64,000 nt of DNA from Tyto alba (taxonomy: Eukaryota; Chordata; Aves; Strigiformes; Tytonidae), in contig NW_024881296.1 of the NCBI RefSeq assembly GCF_018691265.1, forward strand, positions 4,619,427 through 4,683,426. The letters are read 5' to 3'. The position numbers and the translations under genes were made by a program. This document shows positions 52,501 through 64,000 of this stretch, in pieces; position 1 is the first letter of the stretch; every line of letters begins with the position of its first letter. The notes under the pieces are model-generated. The model was not told the origin of the DNA and ran no database searches. It was given only the letters and a program-made list of their open reading frames with translations.

Positions 52501-54541
52501 ACCTTTTATATATCTGTTACTGTGAAAAATGGTCAGAGTTTATTTTGCCCAGGAAAAAAGATATAACTTGTCTTTTCCTCTGTTAGCAAAAAATAAGAAA
52601 TGAAGAAGTTGAGCCTGACTCGTTTTTGCAATCGACAGGGACACCTACAGGAAGACAAAATTAACACATTGGCATATTGGGTGTTTTCTGCTTTATTTGT
52701 TCACAGCTTGAGCCTATTACCTAATAGAGACACAAGAAAATGGCCCATCTGTTTGCAGTGGGCGAATGTGTGAGTACTACTCTCTGGGGCTGCATGGGAG
52801 AAGGGTTGCTTTTCAAGAACGTATTTACTTTACTCTCTGTTTTCTCAACGGTGTGTATAACTCAATACTAAAAGGCTAATTTGTTTAAGAAAACCAAACC
52901 TGACTTCTTCAGTTAATTGCTTACAGAAAAGCTGTAGGTATTGCATGGATTCTGTGTGCTTTGCTGAGTGCACTGGAGTGGCCTCTGCTACGTGACCAGT
53001 GAGGAAGCAGAAAAGCCAGCTCGATGGCAGCAAACCGCTCATTGTTCCCGGCCTGCTTGCGCTGGTGGGGCTGCAGCTCTTGGGAAAGATCAAGGATGTG
53101 TAAGGAGTGGGAGAGAGATGAAAGTCTGTCTATCAAGGAATGGGGATGAGGCAGCTGAGAGGGAAAGTCTGCTCAGAGGCACGTGGGATTTGAGATATGA
53201 TTAATGCTTTGGCAACATGTTAATGAGAACAGGATCTGGCAATTGAGAGGAAATGCCTATGTATTCTCTTGCAACCAGCCTCAAGCTGGAATAGGAGCCT
53301 ACGCTCGCACCAAAATGAATCCAAGCTTTTGCATGTACGTGAGCGGAAACAGGCTGTGATAGAACAACATGGAATTTGGAGACCCGCATCCTACTGGGCC
53401 CTAACAGTGGCTGCTGGGTCTGCTTTGTAACTCCTTTTATCAGAAGCGGAACAGGGATCATCTTGGTAAACAGCAGCACACTCTCCAAACAACATCAGCA
53501 GTCACTGCATCTTCTCCCCAGTTCCTTTGCCACTCAGGCTTTTAAAGCAATTTTAAAAACTCCTGGAGTCAAAACCACTGATGACAGAGGAAGCCTTTAC
53601 TTCTCTGTAGTCTGCAGGGACGGAACTGCTTGAAGGTATTAGCTATGCTAAGCCTCTTAAATAACTATTAAACACATAAAACTCTTAAATGCACACAAAT
53701 CCTGTGTAACAAATGGCAAACAATAAGGAAAAGCTGATCAACCATTATACAGCAATTTAATCTATGCAATTTGCATAATTTTGTCTAACAGAAGGAAGCT
53801 GTAGCAGAATTGCTTTCTGAAGAAACGCAGAAATGCTATACAAAACAGGTAAACAATTGGGAATGAGGATTTTGCAAGTCCTCAGCAAATTCTTGGCATA
53901 TGTACAAAGGGGGTGTGATATAAGTGCAGGGGATGTGATGTAGATGGACTAGAAGAGACAATAAGTAAGTTGGGACCATGAAAAATGGTCAGTTTTGTAA
54001 TCAAATTGGGAAATTTAGAACACAAGTTGAATATGTAACTTTAACTGTGACCCTTTGTATCCTTTCAGTAGATTTACACGTTGGCATCCTGTACCTGAGC
54101 TATAGCAGTCATAACTACAACAGGCAAACTGCAGCTACGTGCAACATTTGTGCATGTGTAGCACCTTCACATTTGGAGAGATCAAAGAGTGGTGACTTCT
54201 GAGCAGCCCATTTTACAGATAGCCACAAGGCAGATGAGCCACCGGTACCAGGACTCAGGGCTACTCCACAAAATAGCCTGTCTCCCCTGGGGCTCCTGCA
54301 GAAACTGTTTTCTCTGGTTTACAGTCTGTAAGGTGGGTTCATATTTCTGGAGATATACCTAGCACATTATGGACTCTGTACCACTAATTAAAGTCACATA
54401 CTGAGCATGCAGGAGTTGTACAACTTCCTTGCTTGGGGGGCTGATTGTCACTACAGAGCCACCTGCTTAGGTACAGCCCCTGCACCCTATGAATTTACAC
54501 CAGGAGCTCATTAACAGCTTAGTGCTGGGCTGCAAAGCAAC

Positions 54542-54563
54542 TTTTTTTTTTTTTTTTTTTTTT
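54542..54563. repeat. T22 homopolymer
   Basis: Uninterrupted T run followed by caggaatg, which mimics an acceptor site by chance. Confidence 0.93.
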
Positions 54564-54772
54564 CAGGAATGTCCTCTATTATGTTCCCAGAAACCTGGTG
54601 GCCATCAACACCTTACTGATAAACTGGAAATCTTCACCTTCTTCCATCCTCACCTCTCAAATGACCCATGAAAGAACCTTGGAGATCAAAGAAATCCTCT
54701 TCCATCCTTATCCTTCAGACAGAGAGACTGATGGGATTTAGCACCCATGTGGGAATATGAGCATTGGTAATT

Positions 54773-54818
54773 GGGGAGTGGTAGGGGTGGAAAATGATTG
54801 GGTGGGGTGGGGGAGGGA
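54773..54818 (+). other. G-tract cluster
   Basis: Several GGGG/GGG runs (ggggag, aggggtgg, gggtggggtgggggaggg) within 46 bp: quadruplex-prone. Confidence 0.45.
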
Positions 54819-56057
54819 TAGAAGAGCCAAGGAGATGAATTACCTGGGGAGGAGGTGCATACTGAATTGTGGTCTCCATAGCAAGTGTGAGAAGATGGAA
54901 GAGAAATTACTTCCTCTGCCCCAAATAAAGATCAAGGAGTATTTGCATTCAAAGGAGTTGGGTTTTGCACATATCTCATCTCTTCAGTCACTTTCTTTTA
55001 ACTGGAAATCCTCACTAACTAATTGTTCTGCAAATTCTGCTCTGGCACATCATGCATCTGAAGGGCTTGCTTGTTTCTCCAGTGTTGACTGCATGTGTTC
55101 CTTGCCCTTGCATTTTGCTGTCCAAAGACAAATAAAAATTATAAAGGAGTTAAATGAGAGAACTAGGGGATTCTATAAGATTTTTAAAAGATCTTGCAAT
55201 TCTAATATGTTAAAGTATAGGCCTATGTGCTACTGATAACCAAACAAAATGTCTAGTAAGAGTTATCCATTATTTATCTGTTTTTTTTCAGCAAGTTCAG
55301 GCTTTATCTTGAACTCATGTTAGCAAACTCAGCAACCTGGGGGCTTTTCACAGCACCTTAGGCAGACTAAAGTGGAGCTGATGAATAATCAGTGATGGAA
55401 CAGCTGTTATCCAGAGATAACAGAGGACTTCAGGCTGCAGATGTGCATGGGGTCAAGGGAGACAATGCTGTGCATGAAAAAGCCATACAATGGAGTTCTG
55501 TGTATTTTCTTCAGATTTGAAGAACAAAGAAGCAACGACCTTTTGTCTGCTGCTGTCATTCCCTGCTTCGCTATTAAGGTAGTTTACTTTTTCTTTTTTT
55601 TCTTAATGGGAGGTATTTTGAAATAGACCCCTGTCAATCATGCTGTGAAAAAGGTGAGCCCATCCATCAGCAGAATCCTGTTAAAAAGTTTAAATATTCT
55701 GAATGTCGAAACATGCGGTGGTCAGGTTAACATAGCACTGTAGATACCTGTGATTTGGGTGTATTTGTTTCAAAAACAGGCTCATTTTTAATCACTGAGT
55801 ATGCCAAGTTTCAAAGGACAAGTGAAAAATAGAAGAAAATAAGACTATATTCTTGGGTTCAGTAAAGTTTTTTCCAGCCTCCAACAGTGCTATATATCTA
55901 TAGCGCTGTGTAAGAATAGGACTAGCAAAGAGAGACAATTCTTTTTGTGTATCCTCCTGCTATCTGTCAGTCTGTGATTTAAGGACTTTTGAGTTGAGGT
56001 TGTACCCATGTCTTTTTGTTGAATTGTATTTATGGACTATTCTTATCTAAATTGATC

Positions 56058-56077
<20 letters not shown>
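56058..56077. repeat. T20 homopolymer
   Basis: Uninterrupted T run. Confidence 0.93.
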
Positions 56078-56088
<11 letters not shown>

Positions 56089-56354
56089 TCAACCAAAAGT
56101 TTCATAACTGACACTTTATAGGAAGAGGTACTTCCTCAGTTTGTTTTGACCTTGCCATCACATCATTTCAGGTGAAGCCCGTTAAGATCTCTATTGTGAG
56201 AGATGATGAATAACTGTTCCCTTGTTGCCTTTCCATATCCTTTACAATGTTACATATCACTGTTGTTGCTCAATTAGAGTCTTCATCTGCTTAATCTCTC
56301 CTTCCCCAGAAATCATCTCCTGCTTTTAAACATCTTTGCCCAGTATTTCACCCA

Positions 56355-56850
56355 ACTTCCAGCGCAGCCAGGGGAGCAAGCACAGAGCAAGCGCTGTGCT
56401 GCGCCGTCATCCCCCAGCACGTGCTGAGCTCGCCTCAGCCGCCAGCAGGTCCCTAGCACCTGGGGGGGCACAGACAGCTCCCCCCAGCCCCTCCGGCAGA
56501 AGAGCCCAAACCTCTGATGTACTGCCATGCCGGGTGAAGGCGGGCAGGGGCAAACTTTCCGTAGTGGTGTGCCGTGGGACCAGCTTGCCAGGAAAGTCAG
56601 CGTGCCTCGCCAGATGCTGACTATAAACCTCCCTCTTCCTCCCGGCCAGAGCACAGGCGTGAGGGGAGAGGCGCCCCCGGGCAGAGCTCTGTGCCCCCCG
56701 TGTGCCTGGGAGCAGGGCGTGCTGCCGCCCCAGCCCAAACCTCTCCCCTGGAGCCGCCCGCAGCCAGGAGGCCGCACTCTGCGTTTGGCTGCAGGTCCCT
56801 GTCCCACATGCCCACCACCCTGCTGTGGAGCCGTGATTTATCCCTCGCCC
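56355..56850. promoter_or_regulatory. GC- and CpG-rich patch (weak CpG island)
   Basis: About 500 bp that is roughly two-thirds GC with about 25 CpG by hand count, against a very CpG-poor background, so observed/expected is near one half. Overlapping open frames on both strands (up to 164 codons on minus) are a by-product of GC-richness. It could be a promoter of an unannotated transcript, an intragenic island, or an eroded GC-rich insertion. No TATA or initiator could be assigned. Confidence 0.35.
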
Positions 56851-59800
56851 AAGAGCTTTAATGAACTGATTACGTTCTAACTGTTGGGATTTCTTTTAAG
56901 GCAGGTGAATGCTCACAGGTCATATTCCCAGCTAGGCAGGGGTGCACTCATCCTCTGTGGAGCATCCTTCATGTGAGAGAGAGAGAGTTGTGCTGAGCTT
57001 AGTTGAGAGATGCGAGTGAGAGCACAGAGCAGTTATGTTCCCAGCCCAGCTTATTATTTTTTATGGTTCCCATCCCCAACAGAGGACAATGGTTTCCGTT
57101 GCTCTTACAGTCCATTGGAAGCTGGTGTTTGACAGTGTACTCCCAACACTGCTGTTTTGTTTTTCTGTTTCCGTTTTTATTTTACTGTTGAAGTTAGGAT
57201 TTTAGCTTTTTGTTGTTGGGGTTTTTTGTATTGCTTTCTCCCCTCCTTCACACTTCATCCTTTTGGCATAGGGCTACCACTCACCAGCTGTTCACAATTC
57301 CTTCACCCCTGTTTTTCAGTACCACCCTACCACCACATAGATTCAAAGGACATTTTCTTCCTTGCAGGAGGCTTCCCATGTCCATTTAATACATTTAATA
57401 AAAATACTTTTCTCTCTCTTTCCTACCTTGGAGGAAAGTTATTATATCTGTACTCCTCACATAATTCAGAATGACCAATCTGTCATCCTCAAATTGCCTG
57501 AGTTTGATTTCTTGACCATTTTTAGGTCCTAGGATGACTGATCTTCCTCTCTCCTTGACAGAGCAAGCTCATCCACAAAATGAGTACTCAACAATTACTT
57601 TTCAACAAAACGTTCACTCATCAGCTCATAAATTTGATCTTCCTCTCCCCTGCCCTTTCTATTTTGTTTTGTAAATGGATTTTTTTTTTGTTCTAGGCTG
57701 AAACTTGACCAAAAATCAGCACATTCCCACATATCAGCAAATGGTACCCAAAAGAGGCAAACTGGAATGACATTGGGAAGCAATCGGTTACAGCAGAGTC
57801 ATTGGCTGGGGTGAATAGCTGTTGCTTGGTGAGGTGCAGAGCATGGCAGCTCCCAGTCTTGCTAATGGGAGAAGAGGCTGCTGAGCTCCTCTCAGGAACG
57901 TACTGTTTTAATTTCTAATTGAGTTATTTGTTCACTTGTTAAAGAACTCATCTTTTAGGGCAGTGACTCTTAAAGACAATAATAGTGGCCGCATGCAGCC
58001 ACGAGGGAATTCATTGCAACCACAAGACAAAAACTTGCTCTGATTGTTCAGTTCTGTTTTGACTTAAGCTGTCAAAACTTTGGCCACCATTAATTCACTG
58101 TGATTGCACACATCACAGCTCCTTGTCTGAGAATTGCTGGTTGGTCCTGGCAATTTAGGCACCTGGAGCAGGAGTTCCCAAGCCACAGTCTAATGGACCA
58201 TATCAAGTAGTCCGCAAAGCCTACTAACATCGCACATAGGCACTGTTTCTCTAATGTTTCAGTTAAAAGCACTTTGAGGAGTGAGATAGGCTGCAGAAAA
58301 CACCAGGGTGCTCAGTGGCTCCAGAGGAAATGAGGACCATCAGACTGACAGGTTAGGTTTGTGATCAGTGCCTTTTGCTGGCCAGGCTCCCTGTCCCTGC
58401 TCTGCATCTTTCAGACCCATGCTTTGCCTGTGGAGCAACCTCACAGGTATCAAAACAACCTCCAAACCTGTTTTTCTAAGGAACCAACCATGTCAGAGTT
58501 TATGTACAAAAAAGACCCCTCCAAAGACTCCTAATCCAAGAGCCTCTCACAGCCAGTTTGACTCAAAACCAATCACCTTCAAAAAAGATCCCACTGATGA
58601 GATGGCTTCTGTTTCACTGCTAGTAGACAAGGACAACATTAAACACATCAAATATGCTTTGTGTTCCAAAGACAAAGTTGCAAAATGTCGCACAAAAGAT
58701 ATACATATATCCATTACTTTTACTACCTTCCTTTCTTGTCTTTTCCCTTGGTCCTTATCCAGCTTTTGGAGGAGCCATTGTGCAGGGAGAATCAAGAACA
58801 GATTTCTGTGGTAGGAATTAAAGGACAAAATCTTCCCTGTTTTATTTCACAGTGCACTATACTGTTCCCTTACTATAAAACTTTTTATGAGTATACTGTT
58901 CCTCACATGCAACAGTTTTCTCTCGTGTAAAGGATCAGCTTTGTATTTTTTTTTTTTTATTATTTACCAACATAACATCAAACCCCTTGTTTGCATACCC
59001 CCTCCCTAAAGCCCAGCTTTATAGAGTTATTTGCTTGTATGGCTTAGGATAGTACTTGCATGTGGATCAAGGCTTGTAAAAAATAACCAAAAAGAGCAAA
59101 AGAAACTAGAGTGCTTTGGCTTTAAGGGAAAACATTTACTATGGACAAATATTAGTAATATCCTAACTGTGAGATAAGAAGGTATTGATTTGCTATTGAT
59201 GGTCCATATGAGAACTGCTCACCAAAGATAAATAGAGAATCTGTGAAATACCTGAGACATGACCAAGCAGTTGGTTAGAAATACTTCTTACAAAATACTA
59301 CAGCCCAGGCAGAGTGGAGGCATCAGGAAAAGGCTGCAGGTAAGTTGAGTATCTGCTGACCAAGGAAAGTCAACAACAACCCAGGTAGGCCAAGAGCAGC
59401 AGTGGGAAGCAGAGTTTGCTCCTGGGTGTGGGTCTCTTCCCAAGGGGAAGCTGGGCTAGACTCCCCGTAGGCCTGCAGAAGGGGTGACAACTCAGGGCTG
59501 GTGAGGCTTGGATAAGGAGACACCAAAGTCTGGCATATGAGTTACTTTGTTTTAGGAAGAGAGATTAATCTTTCTGATTTCGTAAGCCCTTTCAGTATTC
59601 AGAGAGACAGTCTGGGCACATGTGCGTGATCTGTGTAGGACGTGTGCAGGGGGCTGGATATGCTCTCCATGTACAGACCTGGGGTGTAGTGTGCAAGCTG
59701 TGTCTGTTGCTGCTTAAACCTCTGTTTGTCTTCTCCACAAATGCTGGGGAGTCTCCAGGGGTATGTGTGGTGAAGGAACCTGGGTCTGCAGCATCTGCAG

Positions 59801-61070
59801 TGGCTGGAGGAGGTTACTGTCCTGCCTATGAGCTATGAAATGCTCATGGCCCACCTGAACAAAGCTCCTGGGAAAAAAAAAGAGGTGCTGTGTCTATGGC
59901 AGATGCCCTCGTTTGCCATTGACAGAGGAACACACTGCTGGCACCAGAGAGTCCCCCATCTGCTGCCTCTGGTTCCTCCCAGGTGGGTGGTAGATATGAG
60001 CAACATACACAGGGGGCATAAGTCTCTCAAAGCCTTACTCACTCCTACCTGATGTGTAGAGGTTGAGTTCAAGAGATCTAGGAAGCCGCCTATGGCCAGC
60101 TGAGACTGACAGTCCAGAACCTTCCCAGGGGTGGGGAAGGCAGTCCTTCCCTCTCCTTCACTCTCTCAAGCAAAAAAAAAAAAAAACAGGGCTTACTCTT
60201 TTTAAGGGCCATTCCAGAGCTCTCGCTGAACTCAACAGAATGCCATCCCAGTTGTATCTGGCACTGTAAATTAGACAAAGGAAATTTAGTTGCTCCTAAG
60301 ATAAGACAGCAGCTAAGTATGTGTTTTGGGGTTCTTTTCCAGTCGATACTTTGGGAATTTTTTAACACAGGTGCCCGTTTTCCCCAAGTCAAAACCTCTT
60401 CCAGGTCACAATGCCCCCTCCCAAACACAATGTAATAAAATGAAGCTGTCTCAGAATACTTGTGTGATACTCCCTAAAATGCCATTAAGACCCCATGTCT
60501 TCTATGGCAAGCCACTTTCAAGGCTGAGACATATACCGATTTTGTGGGATGCTATGGGCTAGTATTTGATGGGTGGGTACATCCATAGGCACAGAGCTGC
60601 AAAGTCAGAGTGCAAATCTTCAACTAAACACGTTCACTTTTACCTAGAACAGCTCCTGCTTTCAGCAGTGAAAGCAGCTTACATACTGTGGAAGAAAACC
60701 CCAAACCTAGAGGGTTTTTTTCCCTAATAAAACTTAAGTTTGAAAATGCATGAAGCCAACAGCAGCATAAGGACGTAGCGCAGCAGCACATGAATGCAAT
60801 AGAAAGAGTTCTCAACTGTGAAATGATTCAGAGGACAAAAATCTTCTTTTTCAGAAAGGATGAGGGTTTCTGACATTTTAAGCCCAAATGTGATTTTACT
60901 TAGTTTGTTTCATCGTGAATTCACTTTTTTGCACCTATTTCTAGCGTACATATGACATGCGAATTAGAAGAGACAGCTGTGATGGAGAAACCAAGCTGTA
61001 AAGTAACCGTGTCCGCTGTCTAACACTGAGCAGAAGGGAGAGGCATGGCAGCTTGTTTCTGAGCTTATTC
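56851..61070. other. intergenic, no gene seen
   Basis: Ordinary sequence between two GC-rich patches. Homopolymer runs occur near 58947 and 60172. No exon is supported, including the 148-codon frame at 58368-58814. Confidence 0.45.
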
Positions 61071-61079
61071 TAAATCCTT

Positions 61080-61430
61080 TGCTCCCCCAGAAGTGTCGGG
61101 GGCTGGTGGGCAAAGCTGGGCTTCCTCCAGGTGAGGAGTGTGTCGGGGTGCAGGGCCAGCTCCGCCGACTCCCCAGCATTCGCCTGCGCGAGCGAAAGGT
61201 CTGTAGCAACTCTGCCCTTCCACGTGAGGGGGGAGCTGGGGGGCACAGCCTCAGTGCTTGTGAGTCCACAGCTCTGCGCCAGTATTTCATGCTTGTGGCA
61301 CGCCTGGTACGATCAGCTTTGTTTCCAAGTACTGCTGTGGAGATTTGTCATCAACTTCTTCGTCGCGTCGTCAGGCTGCCCTCCACCCCCTTATTGGTGC
61401 CCCCTCCACCTTCCCCCTGCTTGATCACAC
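61080..61430. promoter_or_regulatory. GC/CpG-enriched patch
   Basis: Contains CpG clusters such as ctccgccgactc, attcgcctgcgcgagcg and cttcgtcgcgtcgtc. Moderately GC-rich; possible regulatory sequence. No coding assignment. Confidence 0.3.
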
Positions 61431-61459
61431 TCAACAAGACAGTCTGAATTTTCCATATC

Positions 61460-61462
<3 letters not shown>

Positions 61463-61490
<28 letters not shown>
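61463..61490. repeat. T28 homopolymer
   Basis: Uninterrupted T run followed by cttttcccccc. Confidence 0.95.
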
Positions 61491-61679
61491 CTTTTCCCCC
61501 CATCTTTTGTCTTCTGGTAACAGTGTTTGGCATTTCCCGGACAGCTCGTACTCCATAAGGCCTCAGAGTCTGAATACGAGGACGGCTTGAACGTTGCCTG
61601 CTGAGACTGAAGAAGAACTTGAGTGAAAATAATCCTCTCTTTTGTTCCGCTTGGGTTGCTTTTTGTTTGCCTGACAGAT

Positions 61680-62000
61680 GTTCGGCCCCTGTGCGTGTGC
61701 ACGGAGCGGCTCCTCAGCCAGGCCCTCTGATCCGCCAGCTTATTGATTTCTGCCTATCTGTGCGGCTTGTCTCCAGCCCTTACAGATGCGAGGGCTGCGG
61801 CCCGGGCGGCAGCCCCTCTCCTTTGCACACAAATAGGGTGATCCTCTATTGTGAGGGGGCTGGCGGAGGAGAGACGGCCTCGCTCCCTCTTGAGCTGTTG
61901 TGACCAATTCAGGCAGGTTTTGGGGGGCAGAGGGGAGGGGAGCATCAAGCACCGAGCCATGATGCTGCGTTTTGACGTGTCGTGACACGCTGTCACACAG
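61680..62000. promoter_or_regulatory. GC/CpG-enriched patch
   Basis: GC-rich block with cgagggctgcggcccgggcggc and several other CpGs. No gene assigned. Confidence 0.28.
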
Positions 62001-62309
62001 GTGCCTGAGTAAATGGGAAGGAAGAGGCTACGGGCAAAAAAGGCCTGGGAGCCCTGCATTGTGCCTGTGTGTTATCTCAAGTTCATATTTCAGTCACTTG
62101 ACTGATGGACGTAGGGATCAAAGCTGTCACCAGGGAAGGCCTTGTAAACCACAGTACTTGCTTTTGCCCTGCTCCTCCTCTATGGCAGTGCTCTCAGCTG
62201 CTCTGAGTTTCACTGACTGGCCTAACCATGCAGCCACTGCATCCAAGACTTTCATCTTGCAGTTAACAGACTTGTAAGCCATTTGTAATGTTTTTTCTTC
62301 CCTCTTGCC

Positions 62310-62332
62310 TTTTTTTTTTTTTTTTTTTTTTT
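62310..62332. repeat. T23 homopolymer
   Basis: Uninterrupted T run. Confidence 0.95.
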
Positions 62333-62499
62333 AATTTGGCTTGATTTTCTGCCTCCTGAGTAGTGGCTCAAAGACTCTGTCAACAGAAAGGTGTCGGTGC
62401 CCTGCAAGGGAGGCACACTGCAGACCTGCATCCACATTTTGGCATACAGTTGTAGGCTCACTTTGCTGCTGACAGCAGCTGTTTGGCTTTTGTTTAACC

Positions 62500-64000
62500 C
62501 CTGACATATGTCTGCAGAGGTCTGACCCGCCTCTGGCTCGAGTGCTCTGCATGGAGTGTGGAAAACACAGTGGTTGTTTCGCCGTGCTCAGCTATGTCCC
62601 CGCCATCAGCCCGTGCCCTGGGAAGCAGCCATTGCGTGCGCTGCCCACCATGTCCCTGCGATGTGTAATGCACGTGTGGAACAGACACACTCTCGAGGTG
62701 CTTCCCTTTCTCTGGGGCCGGGATAAAGGCTATAAGGGCAGCCCCAGGGTGCGTATCTCCCACCCTGCCAGCCCATTACAAGCCTGGCACCTACAGCGAG
62801 CGTGCTGCCTGCAGACCAGCTTTTCTGCTCTGTACCACATTGCCCTGCCTTATCTCTCCTCTCCCTAAAGCATATCACGTATTGCTGTGCATGTCAGAGC
62901 CTCTAGAGCTATGACTGTGCAGTGGCTAGGAGTGGGACGTCCTTTGATTTCACTGATGCTACTAGGCACTAGGTTGTCATTTAATACTGCAGTAGTTGGG
63001 CAGCAGTTTATTGAAAACTAGCTAGCTATGTGTTAATGACCTGCTGCTTGCCAGGGTATTTTACCACGCAGAAACAAATACAGACAGGTTTGTAGTGCTA
63101 CAGAGTTCATCTGGTCTCCTCCTGAAGTGTTGCTCTTTGCTTGCAAGGGTTGGTGTAGGTCGGTTTGAACTTCTTAAGGCAAAACTCCCACTGACATGTC
63201 ATAGTCTGTTGGATCTTCCTGAGAGGCTGTCAGAGCTGGCAGTGATAATTCACATGGTGTCAAGTGATTTATACTAACATGAAAAACAGGCAGGGAGTTT
63301 GCAGCCTGTGGTGGCCTGCATTGCAGCTCCAGCTGTGTTACGGTTACTGGATCTGAGACCAAAACCACAGTAAGATGCCTCCCAGTCCTCAGTGGAGGCT
63401 TCCTACCAGCAGCTTACTGGGACAGGGCTCAGTCAGAGCTGATGGCAAAGGAGGTGCATCTGTGTAATATTTCTTTAAATAATGACTAGCAGTAAGCTGG
63501 GAAGAGAGACTTGGACAGCATCTGCAGGGCAGAGCAGATGTTCCACACAGCCGCGTGAGCCCCCGCTGCCTGCACCTCTCAGTGCACAGCGGCAGCACCG
63601 TAGGGGTCTCCTCCACTCTCGTGGGTGAGATGATCAAATGCTCTTCTCAGCACCAGCTCAGGTCTTGAGATTTCCTCCTCTGATGCGTGTCACACAATGC
63701 AAGCAGGGTGTGTGTGTATGGGTTTCTAATTTAGGGAAAATAACATTGACAAGCCACAATAGTATCAGTAGACAGCAACTTTCATTACTCTGTTAGTCTT
63801 GGATCCTCCTTGACACATATGTAAAAGCGAGGAAAAGGGTCTCATTTGGAAAGGAGAAGAGCTTTGTAAAATGCTCTCGGGGTTGACAAGTGGGGCCTTG
63901 CCAGGCCTACTGGGCCTTGTATTTGGCCTCTCTTTTAGGCAACAGGGAAAGACTATAACTGCTGAGAATCCCTCAGGGCACACTCTGCAAAGGGAATTTT
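62500..64000. other. GC-richer intergenic end of window, no gene seen
   Basis: The sequence becomes gradually richer in GC, with scattered CpG. Open frames up to 108 codons overlap on both strands without splice or motif support. A gene may start beyond the right edge, but nothing here shows it. Confidence 0.35.

Larger units (their letters stand above)
42571..56340. other. intergenic, no gene seen
   Basis: No supported exon or RNA gene. The longest frame (174 codons, minus, 50301-50825) has no motif, signal or splice context and is within chance length. A28 lies at 49511-49538, T22 at 54542-54563, T20 at 56058-56077, a perfect palindrome at 45259-45277 and a G-tract cluster near 54773-54818. 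Confidence 0.45.

Noticed and set aside
56313..56807. 164-codon minus-strand frame in the GC-rich patch
   Set aside because: Open frames on both strands simply follow the scarcity of AT-rich stop codons in a GC-rich patch.
58368..58814. 148-codon plus-strand frame
   Set aside because: Lys/Thr/Pro-rich chance translation, overlapping other frames; no supporting signals.
1..64000. CRISPR arrays, operons, bacterial promoters or phage genes
   Set aside because: No direct-repeat/spacer periodicity or dense coding. The sequence is clearly vertebrate nuclear DNA.

Overview
The window looks like a stretch of vertebrate, most probably bird, nuclear DNA. One clear interspersed repeat is present: a decayed CR1 LINE at 20581-21235 (minus strand) with the usual 3' end and reverse-transcriptase remnants. 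Repeat density is very low, base composition is AT-leaning with local GC-rich patches, and there is no bacterial-style gene packing. Nearly all open frames of 60-175 codons are at the length expected by chance, so I leave them out.

Layout. From 1 to about 9.75 kb lies the 3' end of a plus-strand split gene. Three exons (3405-3513, 4771-4884, 8966-9027) join in a consistent phase (0-1, 1-1, 1-stop) into 94 C-terminal codons plus TAA, rich in Arg, Gln, Phe and Pro. An AATAAA at 9726 is a plausible poly(A) signal. I do not recognise the gene. From about 9.75 kb to the end I find no supported functional protein-coding exon, so this is a gene desert or a very long intergenic region of more than 50 kb. 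It contains the CR1, a possible decayed LTR (about 14.48-15.12 kb), several stretches that read like conserved non-coding enhancers (about 19.2-19.6, 23.9-24.2, 25.9-26.2, 27.6-27.7, 37.3-37.7, 38.9-39.4, 40.9-41.3 and 42.1-42.4 kb), microsatellites including a 91-bp GATA tract at 41338, long A/T homopolymers, and GC/CpG-richer patches at 56.35-56.85 kb and 61.1-62.9 kb.

The most interesting item is a fossil coding region on the minus strand at 30242-30891. Two frames hold the conserved blocks GLHxFxGCxxVSxFxxKGKL and SYGWTTDxxGNLxIQWM. I recognise these from a large, poorly named family of transposon-associated proteins found in fish and invertebrates. Finding it decayed in a bird-like genome is unexpected. 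Other points worth a look are a perfect 11-bp hairpin at 28587, an inverted pair of SOX-like sites at 38960, a perfect 9+1+9 palindrome at 45259, and the GATA tract, which is bracketed by inverted TGGATGGAT arms.

The layout (end of a housekeeping-like gene followed by a desert of AT-rich, homeodomain/SOX-motif-rich blocks) fits regulatory DNA of a developmental gene lying beyond the window. That is inference: conservation could not be tested here.
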